The notes beneath the pieces were generated by a model. That model had not been told where the DNA came from. It did not search any database and worked only from the letters and a program-made list of their open reading frames with translations. The translations under genes were made by a program, and so were the position numbers. Positions 45,835-56,583 of a stretch of DNA of 64,000 bases are shown piece by piece (position 1 is the stretch's first letter; each line of letters begins with the position of its first letter). Source of the stretch: Aedes albopictus (Eukaryota > Arthropoda > Insecta > Diptera > Culicidae); the NCBI RefSeq assembly GCF_035046485.1, contig NC_085136.1, forward strand, positions 155,566,870-155,630,869, read 5' to 3'.

Positions 45835-46071
45835 GTTCATAAAACGGAAGATTTTGGCAAGACAATTATTGCATGAATTCATCACGCAATGCGAGTTGAT
45901 TTTACCCATACGGAATGCGGCCGTTTGCTGTCGTGGATGAGATTTCTGGTGCTGCCACCACGATAGCCGAGAGTCATCGCTGAGTTTGTGTGCTGCTGCC
46001 TAGCTGGGAGGTGACATCTCCCTTCTCCTTGACTGATCCAAGGAAAATGACGAAAGTTAACAGAGGAAACA

Positions 46072-46080
46072 GCTGTTATG
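46072..46080 (-). promoter_or_regulatory. Mutated TATA region of a histone-like unit
   Basis: CATAACAGC on the minus strand replaces the TATAAAAGC found at 47593 and 48310, with the same CTAATCTAGGGG upstream. The related unit at 46635-46643 reads AATAAAAGC. Confidence 0.4.
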
Positions 46081-47316
46081 CCCCTAGATTAGCAGATGAA
46101 GCTCCTCCCATTCGGCGGGCTTTCCAATTTATTCCGTTTGCATGACCCGCCCACATTGTGTCAGACGCTTTAAACGACTAATCAAAGCCGTTCTTTGAGA
46201 CAATTTCTAATCGAACGGATGAACTAACCGAAGTATTGAAAAGTTAAGATCATTTTAATTCGATAAATATTAGAACGCAACAATGTTTCAGGCACAATTT
46301 GTCCGAATAAGATACTAGAACAATTAGAACAATTAGAGGCCGGCTATACTGTTGCTAAGTTTTCAGTCTGTCGCTTTTAATTATCCGATTCATAATTCTG
46401 GAGGAATCATTTTCGATTTAAGTAATAGAAGATTTCGGCAAGACAATTGAAAATTATCCGCACTGAATGCTGGAAGCCGTCGAAAACTGCCATCGCTTAC
46501 TGCCGTGGATGAGATTCCTGGTTCTATCAGCTAAATAGCCGAGAGTCGTCGCAGGATTGGTGCGCAGCTGCGGAGGTGACTTTCACTCCCTTTGACTGAT
46601 CCAACGAAAATGACGGAAGAAAACAGAGGTCACTGCTTTTATTCCCCTTGATTAGCAGATTAGGCTCCTCCCATTTGGCTGGCTTTCCAGGTTATTTCGT
46701 CTGCATGACCCGCCCCGAATGCTCCAGACGCATCAAGCAACTAATCAACCGAGAAATGAGCAAATTTTCATTGAACGGATAGAGTAACCAAAATATTGGA
46801 TAATTTCGATCAGTTTAATTCGAAAAATGTTCAAACTAATTTTAATTAAACAATGTTTCACGCAAAATAGTCCGGATAGAATAATGCGTTGTTAAATTCC
46901 GGGTGGAACCATTAGGCCATTAGTGACCGGCTTCATCATTATTGCTGGGCCACCAAGTATTCAATCTTTCACTTTTCAGTTGCACTACACTTTTCTCGTT
47001 CGAAGGAATGAAATTAGCTGATTCACAAACTCTTAAGGAATAATTAACGGTGGTCCTGAACATGACCGTTTGATTATTTGACGAGTTTAGGAACGAAATG
47101 GCATGAATTTACCATGCCACGCAATGCGTGTTGGTTTTCTCCGTGCTGAATGATAAACGCCACCGAAAACTGGACCGCCGCTTGCTGCCGTGGATTAGAA
47201 TAATGACCAGTTTCACTATTGCTGGCAACGATGCTCTGTCTTTTGCTTTTTGGTTGCACTACATCTCGATTGATGTTGGAAATTATCCAATTAACTCTTG
47301 AAGAATCATTTTCGAT

Positions 47317-47332
47317 GGTCCTGAAAAGGACC
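47317..47332 (-). terminator. Perfect histone 3' stem-loop
   Basis: GGTCCTTTTCAGGACC on the minus strand: six-pair stem, loop TTTC, matching GGYYYTTYTNARRRCC. It is preceded by AAAC, and ATTCTTCAAGAG follows downstream at HDE distance. In histone mRNAs this replaces the poly(A) tail and is cut by the U7 snRNP machinery. Confidence 0.7.
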
Positions 47333-47592
47333 GTTTTGAATAATGGACGATTTTGATTCATTCACCATGCCACGCAATGCGTGTTGGTTTTCTCTACGGA
47401 GTGCGGAGAATGCTGAACGCCGTCAAAAATTGGCCCACCGCTCCGCTGCCATGGATGCGATTCCAAGTGCTATCATCAGCACGATAGCCGAGAGTCGCTG
47501 GGTTGTTGTGCTGCTGCCTTGCCGGAGGTGACTTCCACCTCCAATCTCCTTGACTGATCCAACGAAAATGACGAAAGAAAACAGAGAACAAT

Positions 47593-47601
47593 GCTTTTAT
47601 A
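47593..47601 (-). promoter_or_regulatory. TATA box of a histone-like unit
   Basis: TATAAAAGC on the minus strand, about 265 nt upstream of the stem-loop at 47317. That distance is too short for a complete core histone gene with leader (H4 alone needs 312 coding bp). Confidence 0.55.
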
Positions 47602-48059
47602 CCCCTAGATTAGCAGATAAAGCACCTCCCATTTGGCTGCCTTTGCAGTTTATTCCGTTTGCATGCTACAGACGCTTCAAACGATTAATCAACCAAGAAA
47701 TGAGAAAATTTTCATTGAACGGCTGAAGTAACCAAAATATGTGGTTGAACCACACTTTTCTCGTTCGATGGAATGAAATTATCTAATTCACAACTCTTGA
47801 GGAATAATTTTTGGTGTTTCTGTAAAAGACCGTATGATTAATTGACGATTTTAGGAAAGAAGTGGCATGAATTCACCATGCCACGCAAGGTGTGTTGGTT
47901 TTCTAAGTGCTGAATGATGGACGCCACCTGAAACTGCCCCGATGCTTGCTGCCGTGGATGAGATTAATGACCGGCTTCACTCTTGCTGGCAACGAAGTAC
48001 ACCTTTCTCGATCGAGGATTGAAATTTCTTCAATTAACTCTTGAGGAATCACTTTCGAT

Positions 48060-48075
48060 GGTCCTGAAAAGGACC
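48060..48075 (-). terminator. Perfect histone 3' stem-loop
   Basis: GGTCCTTTTCAGGACC on the minus strand with AAAC before it and GATTCCTCAAGAG downstream, as at 47317. Confidence 0.7.
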
Positions 48076-48309
48076 GTTTGAATAATGGACGAATTTGATG
48101 AATTCATCATGCCACGCAATGCGTGTTGGATTTCTCCGCGTTCAATACTAGGCGCCGCCGAAAACTCGCCCGCCGCTTGCTGCCGTGGATTAGATTCCTG
48201 GTGCTATCAACCGAGAGTCATCGCAGTCGATGTGCGGCTGCTTGCTGGAGATGACATCCTACCCCCTTGGCCGATCCAACGTAAATGAAGACAGAAAACA
48301 GAGGACACA

Positions 48310-48318
48310 GCTTTTATA
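48310..48318 (-). promoter_or_regulatory. TATA box of a histone-like unit
   Basis: TATAAAAGC on the minus strand, with CTAATCTAGGGG directly upstream and an octamer-like ATGCAAACG near 48374-48382. It pairs with the stem-loop at 48060, about 240 nt downstream. Confidence 0.55.
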
Positions 48319-48706
48319 CCCCTAGATTAGCATATGAAGCTCCTCCCATTCGGCTGGCTTTTCAGTTAATTTCGTTTGCATGACCCGCCCCTCTTGCTCC
48401 AGACGCATCAAACGATTAATCAACCGAGAAATGAGAAAATTTCCATTGAACGGATAATGTAACCAAAATATTAGATGATTTAGATCATTTTAATGTGGAA
48501 AATGTTAGAATTGAAACATTTTTCAAGCAAAATGGTCCGGATATGATAATGCGTTGCCAAAGTCCGGGTGGAACAATTAGGCGTCATAATTGTTGCTGAC
48601 TGAGTCACCAAGCATTCAATAATTCACTTTTACGGTTGTACTACACTTTTCCCGTTCGTTGGAATGAAATTATCCGATTCACAGCTCTCGAAAAATCATT
48701 TTCGAT

Positions 48707-48722
48707 GGTCCTTAAAAGGACC
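48707..48722 (-). terminator. Histone-type stem-loop, loop variant
   Basis: GGTCCTTTTAAGGACC on the minus strand; the stem is intact and the C of the loop is changed to A. TTTTTCGAGAG follows downstream. Confidence 0.6.
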
Positions 48723-48826
48723 GTTTGGATAATGAATAATTCTAGGAAGAAAATTAAACGAATTCACTATGCCACTATGCGTGTTTGTTTTCTCCGCACT
48801 AAATGCTGAACGCCGTCGAAAACTGC

Positions 48827-48842
48827 CCCCCCCCCCCCCCCC
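48827..48842. repeat. C homopolymer (~16 nt)
   Basis: A run of C interrupts one cassette body. Its length is likely polymorphic and prone to sequencing error. Confidence 0.8.
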
Positions 48843-48973
48843 GCTTGCTGCCGTGGATGCGATTAATGACCGGCTTCACTCTTGCTGAAAAACGATGCTC
48901 TGTCCTTGCTTTGCACACTTCTCGATCGAGGGTGGAAATTTATCCAATTAACTCTTGAGAAATCATTTTCGAT

Positions 48974-48989
48974 GGTCCTAAAAAGGACC
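48974..48989 (-). terminator. Histone-type stem-loop, loop variant
   Basis: GGTCCTTTTTAGGACC on the minus strand, stem intact, with ATTTCTCAAGAG downstream. It closes the unit whose promoter is at 49291-49329. Confidence 0.6.
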
Positions 48990-49290
48990 GTTTGAATAAT
49001 GGACGATTTTGATGAATTTACAATGCCACGCAATTCGTGTTGATTTTCTCCGTGCTCAACGCTAGACGCCATCGAAAACTGGCCCGCCGCTTGCTGCCGT
49101 GAATGAGATTCCCGGTGCTATCAGTACGATAGCCGAGTGTCGTCGCTGAGTCGATGTGCCGCTGCCCAGCTCGAGGTGTCACCTCGACGGTGGTCGAAAT
49201 GGAACTGACGAACAGCTCTCGCATGATCGCATTCCTTCCTGCATCGTAGGTAGTTGCCCCCACGATGCGCACCAATCAGAGAGCGTTGGT

Positions 49291-49329
49291 AGACTGAACG
49301 AGAAAATTAGTCCGCTACCCATATTTATA
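49291..49329 (-). promoter_or_regulatory. TATA plus initiator of the outermost cassette
   Basis: The minus strand has TATAAATAT (49329-49321) and TTCAGTC (about 49297-49290) roughly 30 nt downstream, the spacing of an insect TATA/Inr core promoter. An 85-codon frame using a TTG start runs 49275-49018 without histone similarity and leads toward the stem-loop at 48974. Confidence 0.55.
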
Positions 49330-49339
49330 GATTTCAGCG

Positions 49340-50645
49340 ATTTCAATGTCTAACTTTAAAACAACTTTTCAACTATTTATCAGTGATTTTTAGGTTCACC
49401 GAATATTACAAATTGAACGTGGGAGTTTCATCTCTCGGATAACGGGATTTGTTTATCATTTCATTCAGTGGGAAGGATACTGTGAGCGTTTAAAATCTTT
49501 CACTCAAACGTAACGCTCTTGGTTTCATAAATTTTGAAATGACACCGGGTATAGAAAACAGAGACGTAGTCCTACGTCAAAAAATCCAGCTCACTACTTT
49601 CAATCTAGTACTTCATTCATTGCATCCTACATATTAATTCTAATTTAAATAAGGACCTTAATTTTTGATTTGCTATGAACAGTAGTGTTACCAGCTATCT
49701 GTTTCGGATAGTGAGTATGAGACATTATTTAGGCTAGAACACGTTCGATTGGCTGGAAATCCGTTTTTTTTTTCGTTTTTTAATCGTTTGGCAAATATAA
49801 AATGTTCTATTTCTTGCATGGTTGACCCGCCAAAGTCTAAATTCTACTCACATAAATTTTATCGTTCCCATGGTGCTAACGAGAAAGCCCTCATTCAACT
49901 GGGAAGGAAGCATTATCTTGAGTGCTTTTAACGATTCTATTTGATACAAGAAACGTGAATTATGTGCGCTTGTTAAATTTCTGACAAACTAGATAGTTAC
50001 CTAACTGGCGCAAAGCAGCTTCCTCCAATTGATCTTATCTCACGGCCACGGTGACTGACTGATAAAGCAAGTGACACAGCGCCAGCGGTGGCGTTGGCAG
50101 TCGTCGGTCAAATGAACGACTGAGGTGTGAGAGATGCCACATCCCGGAAGGATCGCTAATGATGAACTCGAGCTGCAATTACTTACCCGAGAGCTGACGC
50201 TGAGATGTTGTCTTCAGCATGCGGCTCACACAGTTGTCTGTCATTACCATTCCGAGTCGTACATCAACACAGACAAGCAGCAGATGTGTGGGGAGCACGG
50301 AACGGATTCTGCAGGTAGCTACTACCTACAGGTAACCAGGTTCTTTCACCTTTGTACCTTTCACTTGCCACCAAGTGAAGGAAGGAATCACGCGAGAGAT
50401 GTGCTCACGACTGGTGCCAATCAAGCAAACACCATTTTGTGCCCACTTGCGGGGCGTTAGTGCACAATACTTGGTGACACTGCACAGTTGGAAAAGCTCT
50501 TGTATGTTTGCATTGTTTTGACCAAATGACTGACTAATTAAATCTTTATTGTCAAGATGTGTTTGTTTGACACAAGAGTTTTAATAATTCATTCTTGTGG
50601 AATGTGAAAAAAATGTGGATATTATGTTATTATTTATTTGCCGCC
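49340..50645. other. Unassigned DNA, possibly single-copy
   Basis: No transposon ends or internal repeats noticed. Positions 50130-50460 are GC-richer and open for 108 codons on the plus strand, with no recognised motif and no splice evidence I can judge. Confidence 0.35.
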
Positions 50646-50654
50646 TTTAGTTAG

Positions 50655-51414
50655 AAAAACTACACAGACCGATACTTAATCCTATTTTTAAACTCTATCC
50701 TACTAACATTAAAATCAAATTCGTCATAAACAGCATTACATAATTCACAAGACCTGTCCAGAGGATTATTACGTCCATAATCAGTTCTATGTCCGGGAAT
50801 CCACAAAAGGCTAGCAACGCGGAGTTGTCGGTTGGGTGCACGGAAACTGGTTCTACAGCTACAGACGATGCGGTTGGTCAGCGTGTCAAAAACGAACATT
50901 CTGCGCATTCTGCGCCATTCCGTTAGAGTCTGCAGTCCAATTAGAGCGCATCTGTGTTCATACGGAGGTAGGTTTCGGGCATCAATCCAGGCAGTCGGTG
51001 TAATGCAAATCGGACGAACCGTTTTTGAACATTTTCTATTCGTAGTTCGTGAACACCGTGATACGGGGCCCAGATTTGAACTCCATATTCAAGGCCGCTG
51101 CGAACTAGCGAACAATACATTGCTTTTAGGGCGTAGATGTCGAGACTCTCACAGTCTACAAGACGAACAGCTTTACAGTTAAGTTCCGATTTTACAGCAA
51201 TAAACACGCCGCCGCCACGCCGAAGCTGATTAATTCGAAGATTACGGTCACAGCGGTAAATAGTGTAGTTACTTGCCAGTTCAGCGTTCGCAATATCAGC
51301 GTGAAGCCACGTCTCGGTGAACACTACAACGTCGAAATCACAGGAAGACAATTTAAGAAGAAGCGTGCTTATTTTGGTCCTCAGACCCCGGACGTTTTGG
51401 TAGTATACGGTCAA
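50655..51414 (-). pseudogene. LINE ORF2 with the RT core deleted
   Basis: The frame begins MTVYYQNVRGLRTKISTLLL and has VVVFTETWLH and RRGGGVFIAVKS, the start of an APE endonuclease. It then passes directly into LKAMYCSLVRSGLEYGVQIW and ENVQKRFVRFALHRLPG, which in Jockey-like LINEs lie after RT. The endonuclease C-terminus and all of RT are missing, yet the frame stays open across the junction (near SLDIYALKAM). The last part continues in another frame from 50908 to 50660 (PGHRTDYGRNNPLDRSCELC). Clade assignment is tentative. Confidence 0.8.
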
Positions 51415-51479
51415 TTGTTCACGAGGTTGAGCGGGATTAGACAGTGATGGCAGTATATTGACGGCACTGATTGAATCAA

Positions 51480-52300
51480 CTGCGGTGGGCTCTACGAGCT
51501 AAGCACCGGACCCGAATCTACACTCGGCATCGGTTTCCAAAAATTATGTGGCCATCGTCCTTCCTCCTCGATGAATTCTCGAAATTCAATCCCTTGAGGC
51601 CACGACATAGAATCCATGGCTTTTGCTTCCAATTCATGGCTGACTCCTACCTTGAATGAAATAAAAGATAGGGTCGACAGAGACCGGCCTTTCGGTATCG
51701 ACGACTTTACGGCAACTTCATCAGTATGGATGCAATCTTCAACGAGTTTCACAACGTCAGTCTCAGAAACTTCGGGTGATATTTTGCTAAGATATACCCA
51801 AAATTAGTCTACAGGTCTATCCACACGAGTAGCTGCAACGTTGGCTATGGATGGACCAGCACCATGCAGATTTTTTGACGGTTGGGATGTCGAAGCTTCG
51901 TCGTCACGCTTTTTTTTCGATGATTTGATTATTAAAGTTTTGATTATTAAAAGTTGAAGAAGCGAGGATGAGGAGAAAGCACCGCTGGAAATAACATGTT
52001 GAACCCTCCTTTGATCTCCTATCTGAATTCGGCAATCAGGCTGTCTTTTATCTCACTCTTCATGTCCTCGATCAGCTTCTGGTAAGTATCGTTGACTTCG
52101 ATGGTTGCAGCATTCATCGATGATAGAGCATTTTTAAAACGTGCATTGCCCATTATTTCACGGCAGCCGGGACACATCCAGAAGTAAGCGGGCTTTCTCA
52201 AAGCTTCATTGTACAGCTCCTCCAATACTTTCACACAACTGAAGTGGAAAGTTGCCTTGCAGAAATCGCGACAGACAACTTCAACAGCATTCATACTGCC
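51480..52300 (-). pseudogene. LINE ORF1 remnant with zinc finger
   Basis: From 52294 the minus strand reads MNAVEVVCRDFCKATFHFSC then FWMCPGCREIM, a PHD-like C/H pattern, and NDTYQKLIEDMKSEIKDSL, a short coiled coil. This is the type of ORF1 found in several insect LINEs. A shift separates it from a later 86-codon frame (51752-51492). It lies directly upstream of the ORF2 remnant at 51414, as expected for one element. Confidence 0.65.
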
Positions 52301-52319
52301 AGTGCATTTGTGTTAAACT

Positions 52320-53680
52320 TCAGAACATGCTATAGTGTGATTTAGCTACCCTGCGCTATAACGCCAACGATGAAGATAGTCTAATGGTAACAGAGTGTCT
52401 GTACGCACAAATCTCAATAAGAGATTGAGAAAAGTTGGCTGTGAGCACATCAATATTCCTTGAGCTTGAGACTCACGGTGTTTGTGCACATCACATTAGC
52501 ACTGCGAGTCTCAATGAGCCATCTCAATGAGACAAGCTCCAGTTCTGTCAGTGTGAGAAAAAGTTTTAGAGTCTGGTAGGAAATTATGAACTAGATTTTT
52601 GATTTATTGTTTTCTTTTCAGCACCAAGAATGCATTTCTTCCTGCATGCGCAACTTAAATACTTTTTCATTAAAAAGCGTGACATCACTATGGTGCAGTT
52701 TACGATTTCTCTACGGTTTGTTCATCCCATTATTTCCGAATGAATTCGATGTCGAGTTTTTTCTCAATCGCGAAGAACAAGCCACACTTTTTTGTTTTAA
52801 TTGTTGATATGTACTTGTATGCCATAAATAAAGAATCTAATGACACAGAAAGGATGTTGTGCAAACTTATTAATATTGTACTTTAAAATCTGTAGAGGAA
52901 GCGTTCATCCATTGCGCATTGTTTAATGGAGGAGGATGGAGGTTTGAAAAATCTTTCTTGTTATACCTACATTAAAAATTTCATATACATTCGAACAATC
53001 CGTACGTCCGTAGACAAGAATGAGTGCGATGGCATGTTTATTTGATTCACAGACAGTTGGGCATTTTAGCCGGAATGTCGTGCCCCGATCAATAGTCCCC
53101 AATAGATTCGAATAATTGTCCCAAGAAACACACAAGAAGTATATTTGGGTCTCCTTGTAGACGTTGCCACCCACTTTATGGCCATCTTTATTTAAAAGTT
53201 GTCTGATAACCAATTTAGTTCATTTTCGGTATGTGACTAGCCTGAAATATACCTTAACTGTACGCCAGAACTCAGCAGGATTGGATGCAGGACAGCTGAG
53301 AAATTTGCAGTCGGCTTAAAGTGGCTGGCGAGGTGGCTGCAGCGTCTTATAGAACACCCGATTGTATGTTTTTTTATAAGTTTCTCGGGCGAGATCAGGT
53401 CTACAGACCTCTTGAACAACTTTATTTCAATTTAATGGATTTTACATCACTAAAAATGAACAATATTATTCTCTAACGACAAATTTCAAGGCATAAAAAC
53501 CTCAAAGAACTGCGAGGGCAAATCCTGGTTTCAACACACAAAGATCTCAATGAGACGAGTCTCACGAGACGTCTCATTGAGGTACATACATAAAATTTTT
53601 CGTGCGCGTACTATGATCTCAAATCTCACAAATTCCATGAAACACATTTAAAACAAGCGCATGGCACACTGTCTCATTCA
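52320..53680. other. Unassigned DNA bounded by ATCTCAATGAGA-rich flanks
   Basis: Flanks at 52405-52560 and 53530-53675 both carry AATCTCAAT, TCTCAATGAGA and GAGTCTCA words in inverted arrangement, suggesting a ~1.25-kb element. Inside, two minus frames (53419-53237 and 53213-52923, different phases) encode segments rich in C and H that I cannot assign. A dead transposon gene or host pseudogene are both possible. Confidence 0.35.
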
Positions 53681-53684
53681 TGTA

Positions 53685-54078
53685 CACTGAAATAAATTTT
53701 GTTGTGGAAACTACCGATTCCATAGTAAAATTACTAACCATACCTATGATTCTCAATCGACAACAAAATCTGTTAAGGTAACTGAAATATGCTTGAAATT
53801 ACAATGCATTGTAGTAAATTCAACTAAAAGCATAGTCGTCTCAACAACAAAACATTGTTATTTTTTCCAGGACACGCATTTTACAACACAGTATGGTTAA
53901 AAATACAATGCTCATTTGTAAAATTAAGATTATTTTTGGTAATGTTAACTGCATTGCTAGTTAAGTTGACAGTGTTTTAGTCGAATTAACCAGAAATTGT
54001 TGTCGGTTGAGAATCATAGGTACGGTTAGTAATTTTACTATGGAATCGGTAGCTTCCACAACAAAATTTATTTCAGTG
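53685..54078. mobile_element. 394-bp TA MITE, copy 2
   Basis: Same length, ends and orientation as 2998-3391, with TA on both sides (53683-53684, 54079-54080). The two copies differ at scattered positions. Confidence 0.9.
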
Positions 54079-54080
54079 TA

Positions 54081-54895
54081 TACATGAGATTTCAGACACT
54101 CTGAATGGTAACTCAGGCGTTGACAAACAGATGGAGCCACTAGCTCAAACGATGACAGCGAAGTGAAGATGACTGATCATCAAACAATTGACCAATCCAA
54201 TTTTCTATGTGGTAGTGGTTTGTGTTCAGATTTCCCGTGTTGATCTATCTGTAAGAACATTGTAAACATCTTTTGTTCTCACGTATATGGATAGGCTTGC
54301 ATTAGGTTTCGTGAGACATTTTTTGGACAACTCAATGTGCGGTTGATTTTTCTCTGATTTCGTTCTACTCACACAAACTTAAACCAAGAAGAGGTGCTGA
54401 ATCCTTGTTTACTTTTGCGATCCGGGATTGAATGACGGCGATGATGATTTCCAGCTATGCAAAAATTGAGTCTTGGCGAAGCTCCGGTGAGTTTTTCGGA
54501 TTACGGAATGAGAAGTTCATAAGAAGCAGGCGTATTTTATTGGCATGAATTGTACAGGTGAGTTGATATGATCGATATTGAGCACGAAATTGGGCTGCAA
54601 TTCTAGGCGGGAGTACCAGCTGGTGGGCTTGTTTATGTTTGGGCCGAGCGGTACGATGCACAAAGTTGCGATAGCAGTGCAGGTGGAGAGCGACGAGGTG
54701 GGAGACGGCTATGGCGGAGTGGACGGTTTCTCATACCACACTCAAGCCAGCTCGGAAAATGTAATTTCACTAATCCTGCCTGACTGAATGCAGCAAACAA
54801 TTTGTGTTGCGTTTGGATCGGGCTGTTGCGGATTCAATAATGTGGCGGAAAACAATTGTGGGTGGCGATTGCGACGAAATTCGACGGAAAACAGA
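54081..54895. other. Unassigned DNA
   Basis: No recognised domain or repeat border. It ends at the TA preceding the foldback at 54898. Confidence 0.35.
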
Positions 54896-54897
54896 TA

Positions 54898-55288
54898 GGG
54901 TAATTTTCCAATTGTTGCACGGTTGAAAACTCGCCCACAGACAAACAGACGTAACACTTGCGAAATTTCCATCGACCACGCTTTTAACGATCATTTTAAA
55001 TTTTCATAGTTGTGGCTTTCACAACCAGAGACGCGCGCATCGTTTTTCTATGCGTTTGACGTTTCACACTAGCGCCTTCTGTTGACAATATTGCACAACA
55101 CAGTGATTCGTGCAACTTTTCCACCAGGTGATGGTAGTGTGAACTGGGCGATGGATTTCCATGAAAATCGTTCAAGGTGTTACGTCTGTTTGTCTGTGAC
55201 TCGCCTATTGTTGCACACTTCATGTTATTCTTATGAGGTGTGCAACAATTGGCGAATTTTTAGCCGTGCAACAATTGGAAAATTATCC
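54898..55288. mobile_element. TA-flanked palindromic MITE (native ~122 bp)
   Basis: The left end GGGTAATTTTCCAATTGTTG and the complement of the right end (GGATAATTTTCCAATTGTTG) match. A second inner pair (CCTATTGTTGCACACTTCAT) folds onto TATGAGGTGTGCAACAATTGG. TA flanks it at 54896-54897 and 55289-55290. A 262-bp MITE sits in its left arm; without that, it is an almost complete hairpin. Confidence 0.85.
54937..55198. mobile_element. MITE with 7-bp TSD, copy 1 (262 bp)
   Basis: Perfect 22-bp inverted ends start CACAGACAAACAGACG. ACTCGCC is duplicated exactly at 54930-54936 and 55199-55205. It is the inverted near-identical relative of 63239-63501. Its minus-strand open frame is also present in the other copy, but it is produced by the repeat and has no known domain. 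A 7-bp duplication is unusual; P-type and Dada-type transposases are candidates. Confidence 0.95.
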
Positions 55289-55290
55289 TA

Positions 55291-55600
55291 GCACAAAACA
55301 AAAACACAGCTTCTTAACGCAGCAGGGATGCCAGAGATATTAATCCAGAATGGAGGCAACGAGCCTGTACCTGTCCTGTGGTGGACAGGAAAATAAGCAA
55401 GAATAGGTGACCAGGGACACTTAGTCAAAAGTTACCACACCAACCCCCCCCCCCCACCCTCGGTGCAACGCCTCTGATACAGCACAACCCCCCCCCCCTC
55501 ATGAAAGTCCCATGAAGTCCCTCTGAAACCCCGCTTGGCCCCCTTTAATTCTCCAGGTCACTCACCCGACAGATGCCAGAGACTGTGTGAGTATGTACCC
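55291..55600. other. Spacer with two C homopolymers
   Basis: C-runs at about 55444-55456 and 55487-55498 frame a short GGTGCAACGCCTCTGATACA segment. No coding sequence. It leads into the LINE-tail sequence at 55600. Confidence 0.5.
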
Positions 55601-56583
55601 AATTTAAAATCCTAATAGATATAACTAGTAGTGCTCGATGATCTTTACTCCAGAGAGACCCTTAAAGAATCAATAAACTCACCACTGAATAGATCATAGA
55701 TCATAATGCCGGCAAGTTGGACCCCAGCCAAGCGTCCCGGAAAGACGAGAAGGGTGGGCCTGAAAAGGCCGGCCCGTCCCGGATCGAAAGTAACAAGGGG
55801 TTGCGACCACTGATTGGTCCTCAGCAGCCACAAGTTAGGGCTGATCAGGAAGAGGATGCTCCCTTGATGCAGTACAAGAGGTGGTCCAGGGGTTCGGAGT
55901 CGGCTTCGTAGGTCATACCGGTGCCCTGCGGTCGAGATCGACCCTTACAACGATTAAGTGGCCGCGGAAAGGAAGTCCCGGTAGCGGTGCTGTCGTGGCG
56001 TCGGTCTACTGGGTTGGATCCAAGCCCGCGGTTGGAAAGGGGTCCCCGGCAAGGGTCGGGGCAGGTGGAGACCCTGCCGTCAGCAACCTACGGATGCATC
56101 TGATAGGGCCTGAAGGGTAGTGATACCCTTCCTTTGCGGGCAGGTCAGATCGGGTTGCATGTGGGCATCAGTTCTTGATGTCCGCTCAGCAGTAGGGCGC
56201 GGGCGGGGTTGACTCTGCCCGCCTTCCGAGGACAAAGGGAGTGGCGAGGACCACTCGGGAAACTGGCTAAGCGCCAGCATGCTACCGTGATGGACTCTCC
56301 AAAGCGAGTCATCGATGTTCATTGCTGCAGGCTACGCAGCTAACCTTGTGGGTGCGATGTGCACTAGCCCCTCTCTGAAGCAATACCTTCTTGGTGGTTC
56401 CGGAGAGACGTAGGGTTTGGCGACCATAGGAATGGTTTAGTGGGTACGAGGAGAGAGTAGTCCTGGATTTTACTTTTGTTGTAGAAGACGGCCTGTCAGA
56501 CCTACACTACCCTAACCTTCTGTTAGGGTGTCTGTTGAGCAGATTATCCCCCTATGGTTTAGAAGGAAAAAAAAAAAAAAAAA
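55600..56583 (+). mobile_element. LINE 3' or untranslated segment with poly(A) tail
   Basis: GC-rich sequence ends in an A18 tract (56566-56583). Blocks such as GGATCCAAGCCCGCGGTTGG and CTAGCCCCTCTCTGAAGCAA recur at 57700-58200. There is no long open frame or RT motif, so it is an untranslated or dead part of a plus-strand retroposon; the clade cannot be told from this. Confidence 0.6.

Larger units (their letters stand above)
45560..49335 (-). pseudogene. Degenerate histone-like cassette array
   Basis: A unit recurs along 3.8 kb. Read on the minus strand it has GGGCGGGTCATGCAAACG, a CTAATCTAGGGGTATAAAAGC TATA region, ~200-250 nt of body, then GGTCCTTTTCAGGACC followed about 14-16 nt later by CTCAAGAG. 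The hairpin is an exact match to the histone mRNA 3' stem-loop consensus, and a purine-rich block in that position is where U7 binds. No unit encodes a histone I can recognise; the bodies share CGGCTATCGT and ACACGCATTGCGTGGCA but carry stops and shifts. Likely rearranged histone gene remnants; a transposon that captured these signals is an alternative. Confidence 0.55.

Noticed and set aside
55000..55223. Conserved small protein shared by 54996-55223 and 63178-63441
   Set aside because: The shared frame is the interior of the 7-bp-TSD MITE in both places; conservation reflects DNA-level identity of the element.
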